From contig NZ_JABMCB010000165.1 of the NCBI RefSeq assembly GCF_013359935.1, forward strand, positions 1 to 58,425: a DNA stretch of 58,425 nucleotides. The letters are read 5' to 3'. The stretch comes from Paenibacillus xylanilyticus. GTDB taxonomy: Bacteria; Bacillota; Bacilli; Paenibacillales; Paenibacillaceae. The notes below the pieces were generated by a model. It made no database searches, was not told the origin of the DNA, and saw only the letters and a list, made by a program, of their open reading frames with translations. A program made the translations under genes and the position numbers. Below, piece by piece: positions 17,877-26,699 of the stretch; the first letter of the stretch is position 1, and the number at the start of each line of letters is the position of its first letter.

Positions 17877-18578
17877 ATGTTGAAGTATTTTATGACCGAT
17901 GTACACGGCGAGTATAAAGGTTTGGAGTTACTATTGAGGTATGCAGAGATCGATTTTACGAGTGATCAGCTTGTTTTTGGAGGCGATTCTATTAATCGAG
18001 GAAGGCAGAGCGGGAAAGTTATCAAAAGAGTAAAGGAGCTGACTGAGGCTTATCCTCAAAATGTCGTAGCTCTGATTGGCAATCACGAGGAGATGATGAG
18101 GGACTATTACCAGCGAGGTAACGTACTTTGGCTGAGCCACGGAGGGAAGGATACGATAAGAGATCTTGAGAAGACCTTTCCGAATGAGAAGGTAAGAACT
18201 GAGCATATAGAATGGGCAAGTAATCTGCCGTTGGTTTATGAAGATGACGAATTCGTTTACACGCACGCTGGCTTAAATCCATTTGAACCGCTTGATAAGC
18301 AAAGTAGGGATATCATATGGATGTCGGAGTTCGACTTTTACAGTATTTCGAAGGAAGACCTCATGAGCTTAACACAGCGTAGACCAGTGGTTCACGGGCA
18401 TACTCCTTGCGAACGTATTTATTTTGATGGATCGAGATTAAACTGCGACATGGGATCAAATACATATATGATTGAGGAGGAGCGGGGATTAGGTCTGGTG
18501 AACCTGACAGAAATGACCTATCTCGTCTATCGGCAATATCATACGAAGATAGAGAAGCGGGAGATTGCAAGATTTTAA
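17877..18578 (+). CDS. Serine/threonine-type metallophosphatase with an altered metal motif
   Basis: 233 residues from ATG 17877 (TAGGAGGA upstream). PPP-family motifs: D8-V-H10-G, G36-D37-S-I-N40-R41-G42, G68-N-H-E71, later HAG and HGHT. The second motif is normally GDxxDRG; here the second Asp is Asn (N40). That residue contacts the active site rather than supplying the main bridge (D37), so activity may be lowered rather than lost. Such PrpE/ApaH-like enzymes dephosphorylate proteins or dinucleotide polyphosphates; the substrate is unknown. Confidence 0.85.
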   Translation: MLKYFMTDVHGEYKGLELLLRYAEIDFTSDQLVFGGDSINRGRQSGKVIKRVKELTEAYPQNVVALIGNHEEMMRDYYQRGNVLWLSHGGKDTIRDLEKTFPNEKVRTEHIEWASNLPLVYEDDEFVYTHAGLNPFEPLDKQSRDIIWMSEFDFYSISKEDLMSLTQRRPVVHGHTPCERIYFDGSRLNCDMGSNTYMIEEERGLGLVNLTEMTYLVYRQYHTKIEKREIARF

Positions 18579-18610
18579 GTAGTGAATAGTAATTTTGAGG
18601 AGGATGCAAG

Positions 18611-18880
18611 GTGTCGGATCGTCAAAAAGTAAATTGCCGAGATGAGATTTTAGCGGCTGTACATGACATCGTGAAAAGAAAAGGGCGAAACGAGTTTGAG
18701 GTAAAAGAAGTCGTCGATTATATGTTGAGCAAGAATCCGAAACTAAATGAATCGACCATTCGAACGCATATTGGGTCAAGGTGTTGTGTGAACGCAAATG
18801 CTAATCATGCAGTTACGTATAACGATTATGAGCGAGTTGGATATGGAATGTATCGATTATATCAACCCGTGGAGTGTTGA
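18611..18880 (+). CDS. Small conserved DNA-binding-like protein (DUF7669-like)
   Basis: 89 residues from GTG 18611 (GAGGAGGATG upstream). The first half looks like a winged helix (DEILAAVHDIVKRKGRNEFE then NESTIRTHIGSRC); the second half, CCVNANANHAVTYNDYERVG and GMYRLY, is a conserved block I associate with the DUF7669 family. Often found near restriction or phage genes. Lies 32 bp after the phosphatase gene, probably the same operon. Confidence 0.6.
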   Translation: MSDRQKVNCRDEILAAVHDIVKRKGRNEFEVKEVVDYMLSKNPKLNESTIRTHIGSRCCVNANANHAVTYNDYERVGYGMYRLYQPVEC

Positions 18881-18885
18881 GGACG

Positions 18886-19044
18886 ATGCCCAAGATAGCA
18901 GAACAGAAATCGCAAAAAGCATTCAGACTCGTGAAGAACTGGAACGTATTGCGGCAGAAAAGGCAAGCGGATTTGGTCGTCTCCTGTTTCGGTAGCAAGA
19001 CGCATCCAAATTCACAAGGATTGGCACTATCGTCAGGATGGTAA
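18886..19044 (+). CDS. Possible basic 52-residue protein
   Basis: ATG 18886, 5 bp after the previous stop, with TTGAGGAC as a weak ribosome site. Lys/Arg-rich (AFRLVKNWNVLRQKRQ). A competing overlapping frame exists, so coding is uncertain. Confidence 0.35.
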   Translation: MPKIAEQKSQKAFRLVKNWNVLRQKRQADLVVSCFGSKTHPNSQGLALSSGW

Positions 19045-19076
19045 TAAAGAACAATAAGATATGGTTCTTTAATAAG

Positions 19077-19115
19077 AAAAGCATCCTCACAGAAAATTGG
19101 GGGATGCTTTCATTT
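19077..19115 (+). terminator. Intrinsic terminator of the phosphatase operon
   Basis: AAAGCATCC/GGATGCTTT stem followed by CATTTT. The next 325 bp hold only an inverted repeat CTTAGCCTG/CAGGCTAAG (19331-19380) and no gene. Confidence 0.7.
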
Positions 19116-19439
19116 TGTCGCTGTGTGTCTTAGAAATGATAATCTGAGACTTGATCAAATAAGCCAAACAGTTTTACTTTTTCTGAATGCTTGTGACCAA
19201 GCAGATGAGTCTTTTCGCTACACATCTGACATGAACAATGGATCTTTCCTCTGCTTAAACGACCAAAATAGTCTCTGGTTCTTTTTGTTTGATATGGTTT
19301 CACTAACTATCACGCTCCCTGGAAGAAGGACTTAGCCTGCAACTGCCTCCAGAGAAAGAGTTGAACGGTTACAGGCTAAGCGTGAAATTCGTGAAGTATT
19401 GAGTTTGAGTCATGTATCATCACCTCGTTTTAGATACAT

Positions 19440-19742
19440 TTAGTTTATTGGTTTACTACAAAAAAGGGCAATCCTAAGCGGAAACAATACAAGCGGCAGT
19501 AATGAAATCCATGCAAGCCAGATGAATTCCCGTTGTTTGAGAAGAATGGAATAAGTGATTAGAATATGAAAAACGAACAGAAGTATAGCACCTGTAAAGA
19601 GAGGTGTTGCATTCAAGTATAGTGTGAAAGAGGCATACAAAACTACACTTACGATTATATACTGCCATTTTCGAGAAACGATGGTGATAAACGCTACAAT
19701 TAGTGAAAGAATTATTGAACAGCGAAAGATAGTACCTATCAA
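19440..19742 (-). CDS. Small membrane protein
   Basis: 100 residues from a TTG at 19742 (AGGGGATGG upstream). Three to four hydrophobic segments (for example IILSLIVAFITIVS, LFTGAILLFVFHILITYSIL, FIWLAWISLLPLVLFPL) with basic loops. Resembles generic Bacillales membrane proteins; no function assigned. Confidence 0.5.
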   Translation of the reverse strand: MIGTIFRCSIILSLIVAFITIVSRKWQYIIVSVVLYASFTLYLNATPLFTGAILLFVFHILITYSILLKQREFIWLAWISLLPLVLFPLRIALFCSKPIN

Positions 19743-20074
19743 CCTGCCATCCCCTTTCGCTCAATCCTATCCTTCCACGTACTCGTCATTGAAATACATA
19801 GACCAATATCTCAGATCGTCCATTCTACAAACTGCTTTTTGGACATCGATTTGCCCATTACGAACGTACCCTTCAATGAAAATCATTAAATCAAAGCATT
19901 GCGTATCTTATGATGCTTTCATCGTCCTTTCGTAATCAGATAAGGGAATTATATAAGAAAAGGAAACTACTGGATAAACTAATCGAACCGACAATCAACA
20001 AGTTCTTGGAAGAATTATTCAAAAGTCGTAAAATGATAAATATGAGTGAATGTTTGTGGAGGAGAGATGACAAA

Positions 20075-22162
20075 GTGAAGGCAGTTGAAACAAATTTACT
20101 AAAATTTCTGCAAGGGACAAAACAATTCATTATCCCGATTTATCAACGTAAATATAGTTGGACGATTAACCAATGTCGCCAGCTTTGGAATGATATTGTG
20201 CGAGCGGCGGAGGATGAGAAGGTAAAGGGTCACTTTGTCGGTTCGATTGTTTATATCGAGCGAGGATTGTATCAGATTTCTTCAGTTCCCCAATTGCTTG
20301 TAATCGATGGACAACAGCGGATGACCACATTAACCCTGTTTTTACTTGCACTGGGGAAAGCTATTGAAGGAAGTGAACAAGTATGTGATATTACAAAAAA
20401 GAAGATCATGAATTACTTTCTGGTCAACAATGACGAAGAGGGTGAGCAACGCCATAAGCTCATTCTTACGAAAAGTGACAAAGACACCTTGATCAGTTTG
20501 ACAGCAGATAAAAAACTACCTGATGAATATTCACAGCGAGTATACGAAAATTACATGTTTTTCTTAGAAGCAATTCAAAAGATCGAAGTTGATTTAAACA
20601 AGCTATTTCAAGGTATATCGAAGCTAATTGTTGTGGACATATCGCTGGATCGTGATCATGACAATCCTCAATTAATTTTTGAAAGTCTTAACTCTACTGG
20701 ACTTGATTTATCACAAGCGGATTTAATTCGTAACTTCGTCCTTATGAAATTAGAGCCGAAAGAGCAGACGGACTTATATACCGATTACTGGTATCCAATG
20801 GAGAAGAGCTTTGGCAATCTAAACGATTCTAATCTATTTGACCGTTTTATGCGTGATTATTTAACAGTCAAACAAGGGAAAATCCCGAATATTCAAGACG
20901 TATATGCAGTGTTTAAGGATCATGTGTATCAACAGAGTGAACATACGGTAACTGAGATTGTTGAAGATATCTACCGATTCTCCAAGTATTTTGTGAAGTT
21001 GGCATTTCAGACGGAAAAGGACAAAGATATTAATCAGGTACTTAATGATATTAACGCCTTAAAGGTGGATGTGTCGTATCCGTTCCTGCTCGAATTATAT
21101 GAGGACTATGAACAACAAAAACTTCCCAAAGAAGATTTTATCAAGATTCTAAGAATGGTTGAATCGTATGTGTTCCGAAGATCGATTTGTGGGGTTCCGA
21201 CAAATTCATTGAACAAAACATTTGCATCAATCAGCAAAGAAGTTGATAAGGATCAATATTTGGAAAGTACAATTGCGGCATTCGTACTTCAAGATTCGCA
21301 TCGACGGTTCCCTAAGGATGAAGAGTTTATTCAGGAATCCGTTATAAAAGATGTTTACAATTTCAGAAGTCGCAATTATTTGCTTCGTAAGTTGGAAAAC
21401 TTCAATCGTAAAGAGATTGTGGACATTGAAAGTTACACGATTGAGCATATTATGCCGCAGAATCCAAATCTTTCGTCCGAATGGAGGCAGGAACTCGGAG
21501 CTGATTGGGAGGAGGTTCAGAAGAAGTATTTACATATTCTTGGGAATTTAACGCTTACTCGATACAACTCTGAACTTAGTGATAAACCATTTATTGAGAA
21601 GCGTGATATGGAGGGGGGCTTTGGAGATAGTCCATTGCGACTGAATAAAGGAATGGGCAAACTTGGTGCTTGGAATGAAGTAGAGATCAATAAACGTGCT
21701 CGTTTACTTGCAGAACAGTCGGTTCAGGTGTGGGAGTATCCAAGTATTTCTGATGAAATCCTGTCTAAATACAATAAAAAAGTAACAAAAGGGGAATCTG
21801 CTACCTATACAATAGCTGATCATCCAGAGTTGCAGGGGGAAATGCTGGAACTATTCGAGGAGTTAAGAAAACGAATATGTAATCTCGATAGCTCTGTTCG
21901 TATGGAATACAAAAAGCCGTACATTGCTTTTAAGACAACAACTATTTTCGTGGACATTGTACCGCAAAAGAGTAGACTTCGGTTGAGTCTAAATATGGCT
22001 TTCGATGAAATAAATGATCCACAGGGCATCTGTAAAGACGTGAGCAAACTGGGACTTAGGGGTAATGGCGACGTAGAAATCGGGCTTTCGTCCATGGATG
22101 AAATTGAGAATGCGATGTTTTTAATCAAACAGTCATTCGAAAAGCAGTTGGATGATGAATAA
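20075..22162 (+). CDS. GmrSD/BrxU-like DUF262-DUF1524 type IV restriction enzyme
   Basis: 695 residues from GTG 20075 (GGAGGAGA upstream; the frame is open to 19910). DUF262/GmrS part: IPIYQRKYSW (20-29), VIDGQQRMTT (DGQQR 78-82), FESLNSTGLDLSQADLIRNF. DUF1524/GmrD part: IESYTIEHIMPQNP (His-Met-Pro HNH-type site near 460) and HILGNLTLTRYNSELSD. A C-terminal 120-residue domain resembles DUF5655. These nucleotide-dependent enzymes cut DNA with modified cytosines; BrxU of this family accompanies BREX in other hosts and protects against modified phages. Intact, and placed 4 kb upstream of BREX, which suggests a complementary defence layer. Confidence 0.85.
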   Translation: MKAVETNLLKFLQGTKQFIIPIYQRKYSWTINQCRQLWNDIVRAAEDEKVKGHFVGSIVYIERGLYQISSVPQLLVIDGQQRMTTLTLFLLALGKAIEGSEQVCDITKKKIMNYFLVNNDEEGEQRHKLILTKSDKDTLISLTADKKLPDEYSQRVYENYMFFLEAIQKIEVDLNKLFQGISKLIVVDISLDRDHDNPQLIFESLNSTGLDLSQADLIRNFVLMKLEPKEQTDLYTDYWYPMEKSFGNLNDSNLFDRFMRDYLTVKQGKIPNIQDVYAVFKDHVYQQSEHTVTEIVEDIYRFSKYFVKLAFQTEKDKDINQVLNDINALKVDVSYPFLLELYEDYEQQKLPKEDFIKILRMVESYVFRRSICGVPTNSLNKTFASISKEVDKDQYLESTIAAFVLQDSHRRFPKDEEFIQESVIKDVYNFRSRNYLLRKLENFNRKEIVDIESYTIEHIMPQNPNLSSEWRQELGADWEEVQKKYLHILGNLTLTRYNSELSDKPFIEKRDMEGGFGDSPLRLNKGMGKLGAWNEVEINKRARLLAEQSVQVWEYPSISDEILSKYNKKVTKGESATYTIADHPELQGEMLELFEELRKRICNLDSSVRMEYKKPYIAFKTTTIFVDIVPQKSRLRLSLNMAFDEINDPQGICKDVSKLGLRGNGDVEIGLSSMDEIENAMFLIKQSFEKQLDDE

Positions 22163-22204
22163 GTTGTTTAATATCCAGTAGTAAAGAAATTTGGTATGAC
22201 GTGG

Positions 22205-22235
22205 ACCAGTAAGTTAGACTCTTGCTGGTCTATTT
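22205..22235 (+). terminator. Terminator-like hairpin after the GmrSD-like gene
   Basis: GACCAG/CTGGTC stem followed by TATTT. Confidence 0.45.
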
Positions 22236-22253
22236 AGGAGGTCTTTATTAGAT

Positions 22254-22723
22254 GGCTCTGTTAAAGCTCATTGTTGATTTTCAAGCAACAGAAAAAACCA
22301 CCTTTTTCAGGACGATTGAATTGATCTTACGTTGCTCGTTAAATGCCTTGCTCCCTGCCTTTTTCAAGTAGCTTACTATATTCTTTGAATTTATCCAGGA
22401 GGTATAAAGTCATAATAAATTCCTAATTCTACGACAATTGATGTTGGAGTCCAACCTGTAACCTGCGAAAAGTAGTTATTAAGCACCCATATACAAGCAT
22501 TACGCTATCCCCAAAAATTTCTTATTCGAGCCTTTGTCAATTCATTCTGGTTAAATACAGGAGTTATTATCTTTCGTATAACTTTGTTTATTTCTGCTGT
22601 ACCAATCACAGTGGTCCCTCCGATTAAGCTCATGATTGCTTTAATATCTTTCCACATCCTTGATTACATTAAACTGCCAGTTAGCTTTATGAAAGAAAAT
22701 CAACACCGACGTTTAACAAAGCC
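22254..22723. mobile_element. 470-bp inverted-repeat element (MITE or IS remnant)
   Basis: 29-bp imperfect inverted repeats: GGCTCTGTTAAAGC at 22254 and the complement of TTTAACAAAGCC ending 22723, both continuing into TGTTGATTTTC. The interior has no intact transposase; a minus-strand fragment near 22400 reads DKFKEYSKLLEKGREQGI then stop. The ends look like an IS1182-type family, though I cannot confirm that. No clear target duplication. The rest of 22724-23067 has no gene. Confidence 0.6.
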
Positions 22724-23067
22724 ATAATGATAAGTGGCTCTACTAACGTTGAATATATGCAGATATTATGACCATATGCATAAGACATTCATAACAGTTA
22801 TGAACAAGTGGAGATGTATTTATGTGGGACGCTTCATTCCTTATGTATAAGTTAAGATAGAGTTATGAGGATGTATGAAACAGGTATGAAGATGTACGAT
22901 CAATTGTGAACAATTCTAATCAAATGAAGAAGCGACTGTATTTATACACAGTATCAACAGATTAGCCTGTGGATGAAACCTTAGTAACTAATCCCTGACT
23001 CCACTATTTTACTGATTAATATTTCCCCTCAGTCGATGCGGTGTGTGAGATTTCATTTAGACAAGCA

Positions 23068-23115
23068 TTGTTTACGTCTCGAACGCTTGTTATAATTTAA
23101 CCGAACGTAAGTTCT
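23068..23115 (+). promoter_or_regulatory. Sigma-A promoter with two LexA-like boxes
   Basis: TTGTTT (23068-23073), 17 bp, TATAAT (23091-23096). CGAAC-GCTT-GTTAT (23080-23093) overlaps the spacer and -10, and CGAAC-GTAA-GTTCT (23102-23115) lies just downstream. The Bacillales LexA consensus is CGAAC-N4-GTTCG; the second box matches 9 of 10 positions. The placement suits LexA repression and SOS induction. Confidence 0.65.
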
Positions 23116-23136
23116 TATAAAGGGGTGGATATCTAT

Positions 23137-23238
23137 ATGCAGTACCGAGTCACACGAGACAATAATATATTCAGTAGTATTCAGAAGCATGCCTCCAGTA
23201 TCAGAAATGGAGAGCGTGCTTTTTTTATTTCGTTGTGA
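23137..23238 (+). CDS. 33-residue leader-type peptide under the SOS-like promoter
   Basis: ATG 23137 with AAAGGGGTGG upstream. Its 3' half covers a strong intrinsic terminator (23186-23227), so ribosome position could decide whether the terminator forms. The peptide is soluble and unlike known type I toxins. It may be a leader peptide or a small SOS protein. Confidence 0.4.
   Translation: MQYRVTRDNNIFSSIQKHASSIRNGERAFFISL
23186..23227 (+). terminator. Intrinsic terminator inside the leader
   Basis: AGCATGC-CTCCA pairs with TGGAG-A-GCGTGCT, then TTTTTTT. It lies between the promoter and the nuclease gene and would attenuate it. Confidence 0.7.
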
Positions 23239-23352
23239 TGAGAACGGTATAGGAATGAGTATTTGAAATGATTTTAGGTTACATGGAACCAAATCATGAC
23301 AGGGCGTGCCTTATTTTGAATGTAAACAGTATGCGAGGGGGGAGTGAGGGCA

Positions 23353-24282
23353 GTGAATATAAAATATCCTGAGTTCTCATGGAGTTTGAGCCGCCATAAG
23401 ACGTTATCCGAGTGTGCCCGTCGCTACTACTTCAGTTACTATGCCTCTCCCATTGGAAGACGAAGGAATGCGTCCAACCTCCAAAAGCATGCTTGGAGAC
23501 TGAAGAATCTGCAATCACTGGCAATGGTCTTCGGCTCTTCAGTACACGAACAAATACATCGAATTGTAAATTCATTAGATGAACTGAAGGAACTGCCTCT
23601 ACAGCTTGAGATTATGGCGAATATACGCTCAGACTTGAACAAATCTTATTGTGATTTAAAGTACCGACAGAATCTATGGTTAGAGATGCCGAGTGATTAT
23701 TCGATTTTGTCTGAAATCTATTTTGATGGTGAATTATCGCTTGAAGCAATTTCGGATTATCAACAAAGATTGCCTGATACAGTTCACAATCTAATTTCCT
23801 GCAATACGGTTAATGACTTATTTCAACGGCGGAAAGATACGGAGTTGATAGCGTCAGAACGGTTTAGATTTATTGAAGTTAGGGGCGTTAAGGTTTGGAT
23901 CGTAATTGATCTTTTGTACAGGGACTTGGGGAATGGAAAGTATGTGATAACTGATTTCAAGACTGGCAAGAGAAGTGAAAATGATCGAACACAGCTCGCC
24001 CTTTATGCCAAGTTCGTAAAAGAATCATTCCAGATCGGCACTGAGGATCAGATTGAGCTTCGGAACGAGTATCTAAACGATGGTTCATTTGTTTCATTCG
24101 CCCCAACTCGCTACGATTTTGAAAATATTGATTATCTCATTCATACCAGCATCGATTGGATGCAGTCTTACTTACAGGATATTCAGAATAATGTGCCGCT
24201 CGAAATGGAGGCGTTTGAGCAGACAAAGTACGAGCCAACGTGTAGGAGCTGTCAGTTTAGGGAGCTGTGTGGGAAAGCGTGA
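23353..24282 (+). CDS. RecB/Cas4-like PD-(D/E)XK exonuclease with Fe-S type cysteines
   Basis: 309 residues from GTG 23353 (GAGGGGGGA upstream). The N-terminal WSLSRHKTLSECARRYYF carries the first Cys of the family; FGSSVHEQIH gives the helical His motif; YVITDFKTGKRSENDRTQLA is the Asp, Lys and Gln of the RecB nuclease core; CRSCQFRELC at the C-terminus gives the remaining Cys. The C...C-x2-C-x5-C arrangement is that of Cas4/AddB nucleases with a 4Fe-4S cluster. Likely acts in DNA end processing or defence. Possibly SOS-linked through the upstream promoter. Confidence 0.8.
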   Translation: MNIKYPEFSWSLSRHKTLSECARRYYFSYYASPIGRRRNASNLQKHAWRLKNLQSLAMVFGSSVHEQIHRIVNSLDELKELPLQLEIMANIRSDLNKSYCDLKYRQNLWLEMPSDYSILSEIYFDGELSLEAISDYQQRLPDTVHNLISCNTVNDLFQRRKDTELIASERFRFIEVRGVKVWIVIDLLYRDLGNGKYVITDFKTGKRSENDRTQLALYAKFVKESFQIGTEDQIELRNEYLNDGSFVSFAPTRYDFENIDYLIHTSIDWMQSYLQDIQNNVPLEMEAFEQTKYEPTCRSCQFRELCGKA

Positions 24283-24290
24283 GCATTCTA

Positions 24291-24410
24291 AAAGTTGTAT
24301 CTGGATGCTCGCTTTTGTAAACCTGAATGTTATTGCATCAATCCCTGAATGAAAAAGTTGTATCTAATTTACCTTCTATAAGGAAGCAGGATGAAATTCA
24401 GTACAACTTT
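24291..24410. repeat. Left copy of the inverted repeat array flanking the BREX-partition segment
   Basis: Three copies of AAAGTTGTAT: plus strand at 24291 and 24354, minus strand at 24401-24410. The outermost reads AAAGTTGTATCTGGATGCTC. Between the inner pair is CCTTCTATAAGG. The mirror-image array lies at 45210-45335 with an identical 15-mer AAAGTTGTATCTGGA in inverse orientation. Starts 8 bp after the stop of the nuclease gene. The rest of 24411-24784 holds a perfect hairpin CTGTTGTC/GACAACAG (24497-24516) and a 64-codon minus frame without a ribosome site. Confidence 0.65.
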
Positions 24411-24784
24411 TAGTTTTGATCAGAATTCTGGAGTGGATTTCCCAAGAGATTTTCATTGAAACCAAATGTTGCCTAATACTCCAAGATGATTGAATTCTGT
24501 TGTCTTACGACAACAGCTAAGATGTTACTGTATTGTCCCTTGAGTAATTGATAAAAACAATGTCTCAATAAATGAATTGTTGATTTAAACACCAAAGGAG
24601 ATTGCCATTCTTCAACTGGTAATTCATTTGTTAAACGTCTAAAGACAACATCATCTGCACTCATCAAAATTTAGATAACTGATGCTTCAAGTGTTATTGA
24701 AACGCAGGTCAATGCTTATGATAAAAGGTTCTACAGAACAAAGGATTCTCACTACGAGGAAAAGCAGAAAGGAGCCATTTAAGA

Positions 24785-25291
24785 ATGGTAGATGACAAAA
24801 AGAAAGACAATACAGCTTCAGGTTTAGCAATTGAGGAAGGCAACCACGTAGGAGGGTATGCAATTTCGGAGAGCTTCGGAATCTTGATTCGGCACTACAG
24901 AATGAAAGTAAAAGATCTATCCTTGAAGCAACTGGAGGAAATGAGCCAAGTGTCAAGCTCGTACATCAACAGACTTGAACGAGGTGAAAAAACATCACCA
25001 AGCTTACCCGTTGTATTTTCATTGGCAGAGAGCCTTGAGATCCCGTATTCCGTCCTAATGGCGACTATCTTCCAAAAGACAGACGACAAAGAGCAAGGAC
25101 AGCCATCAATTTCAGACGTGCTGATCCAAAGTAACTTTGCCTTAAACGACCAAGCACTAAGCAAAGAAGCACGTTCCATTCTGATAACGATTAACGAGTT
25201 TCTGGTTAATTGCCAATGGGATGCTGGAAGTAAAGTGAAGGAATTGTACATGCTGTCTGAAATGCTGGATGAGTTTAAATCGGCTATATAA
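24785..25291 (+). CDS. XRE-family transcriptional regulator
   Basis: 168 residues; GAAAGGAG precedes ATG 24785. HTH at about residues 39-96 (LSLKQLEEMSQVSSSYINRL, ERGEKTSPSLPVV). The C-terminal 70 residues are a helical effector or dimer domain. First gene inside the inverted-repeat segment and the natural candidate regulator of the nuclease-like gene 62 bp downstream and of BREX. Confidence 0.8.
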   Translation: MVDDKKKDNTASGLAIEEGNHVGGYAISESFGILIRHYRMKVKDLSLKQLEEMSQVSSSYINRLERGEKTSPSLPVVFSLAESLEIPYSVLMATIFQKTDDKEQGQPSISDVLIQSNFALNDQALSKEARSILITINEFLVNCQWDAGSKVKELYMLSEMLDEFKSAI

Positions 25292-25353
25292 AGGATGAGT
25301 AAGGGAGGGAAGGCGTTGTCTTCCCTTTCTAAAATGATGGAGAGTGATGTTGA

Positions 25354-26298
25354 ATGAGTAAAAACGGATCCGAGAAAGAGTTTATTCTAACCCTTTTTCT
25401 CCTAAAGTATCCCGAATACCTGGAGGATCTCATTGGACAAAAGTTAGAGCTTGCAGAGGCAGAGGTTCCGATTGGCAGACGCAAAGTGGATTTGTATGCG
25501 ATAAATGTATCTCGGAGATTGCCGATATTTATTGAATCTCAAGTTAACCAATCTGATCAACGTCACTTAGAGAAAGTGCTTGAAATATTAGATGGAACAT
25601 CGGAGGGAACAATCATCTGGATTGCTTCAGGATTCAATGAGAGTTATCTTCAACGAGTTAGATCATACATGAAGAGTCATAAACACAAGTACATCGATTT
25701 TTACGCCTTGCGTTTACATGAACAAGCCATATTGTGGGCAAGTGATCTTAACAAGCTATACAAGCTTGAAGTGTGGGGAAAACTACATTGCATAAGAGAT
25801 TCGGCGTATCCGCCACTGGAACTGTATGACTCTTATTCACAAGTTCCGTCAACTCATACTGGGCGGATAATAGTGAAGACAAAGTATGATTTTAAGCGGA
25901 CGGAGGATGTGAAGCAATACATGCTTGAAAAGCTAAGGGGATACGTACCCCACTTAACCAATGTATGGAAAGCTAAGAAGCATAATAGTCACGATTGTCA
26001 GCTCTCACTTGGAGGTGGTCGCAATGGTGTTAATTTCAAATTGAGTGCTCATAATAAATATGGACAGGCATCGATTTATCTGCATTTTGATCAATCTCAG
26101 GCGGAGTTGTATCACTCATACGAGAGTAAGATTCAAGAGCTTCAGGCAAATATACACCCTGTACTCGTTGCGAAGGATCGAAAAATAGGATTAGGATTTC
26201 ACCCGCAAGATGAACTGGACGATACTATCAGAAGGTTGGCCAATATACTTGAAAGGATGCTAAAGGTGATGGGACCAGAATTGTATTGGGGGAAATAA
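25354..26298 (+). CDS. PD-(D/E)XK-like protein (DUF4268-like)
   Basis: 314 residues. N-terminal nuclease-like fold: IGRRKVDLYAI with D46, then PIFIESQV with E61-x-Q63, and a conserved DQRHLEKVLEIL helix. The Lys of the E-x-K is Gln, as in several DUF91/DUF4268-type proteins. The C-terminal half is a separate beta-rich domain. Probably involved in DNA restriction or repair; the role with BREX is suggested only by position. Confidence 0.6.
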   Translation: MSKNGSEKEFILTLFLLKYPEYLEDLIGQKLELAEAEVPIGRRKVDLYAINVSRRLPIFIESQVNQSDQRHLEKVLEILDGTSEGTIIWIASGFNESYLQRVRSYMKSHKHKYIDFYALRLHEQAILWASDLNKLYKLEVWGKLHCIRDSAYPPLELYDSYSQVPSTHTGRIIVKTKYDFKRTEDVKQYMLEKLRGYVPHLTNVWKAKKHNSHDCQLSLGGGRNGVNFKLSAHNKYGQASIYLHFDQSQAELYHSYESKIQELQANIHPVLVAKDRKIGLGFHPQDELDDTIRRLANILERMLKVMGPELYWGK

Positions 26299-26308
26299 TG
26301 TTGTCATC

Positions 26309-26336
26309 AAACCGCTTAACAAGCGGTTTTTCTTTT
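26309..26336 (+). terminator. Intrinsic terminator
   Basis: AAACCGCTT/AAGCGGTTT with AAC loop, then TTCTTTTT. It separates the regulator-nuclease pair from the BREX operon, whose -10 TATAAT is at 26350-26355. Confidence 0.8.
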
Positions 26337-26414
26337 TGGGATGATCCTGTATAATAAAAAAGTAAGAGTAGAGTAATAATGAAGTATAAGCAGATTTTGT
26401 GCGAGGTGGTTAAT

Positions 26415-26696
26415 TTGGAACTGAAACTTTTTTATAAAACTCAGAGGGAACTCGCTACGGCGTTAAACGAGATCGTTGATGCTTATTGGGATAATACCGT
26501 AAGCGAAGATTCGCTAATGCAGAGTGTGTCGAATATGTACATAAACAACCCGAACAAGATTATAAAGCAAGAACAGTTTACAACGATACTTAAACAACAA
26601 TGCGGGAAGCGACGATTGGAGGTTATCGAACGGGTACTATTAATGACTGGAATGATGAAGGATCAAAATACTATTGTTGTAAAAGCAGGGAGTTGA
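26415..26696 (+). CDS. Small BREX-operon leader-gene protein
   Basis: 93 residues from TTG 26415 (GAGGTGG 5 bp upstream); an ATG at 26379 is in frame but poorly placed. LFYKTQRELATALNEIVDAY is the conserved-looking part. It stops 3 bp before brxA, so it belongs to the operon. Small proteins of this kind precede brxA in some Firmicutes BREX loci (possibly TIGR04540-like; not certain). May be regulatory. Confidence 0.55.
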   Translation: MELKLFYKTQRELATALNEIVDAYWDNTVSEDSLMQSVSNMYINNPNKIIKQEQFTTILKQQCGKRRLEVIERVLLMTGMMKDQNTIVVKAGS

Positions 26697-26699
26697 GTT

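Noticed and set aside
23137..23238. Type I toxin peptide
   Set aside because: The peptide is polar, with no membrane segment; a leader or small SOS protein fits better.
24291..24410. AAAGTTGTAT repeats as simple promoter or operator sites
   Set aside because: Spacing does not give a -35/-10 pair, and the same array occurs mirrored 21 kb away far from any shared promoter layout.
24473..24667. 64-codon minus-strand frame
   Set aside because: Amino-acid sequence looks plausible, but there is no ribosome site, no promoter and no neighbour; left unannotated.
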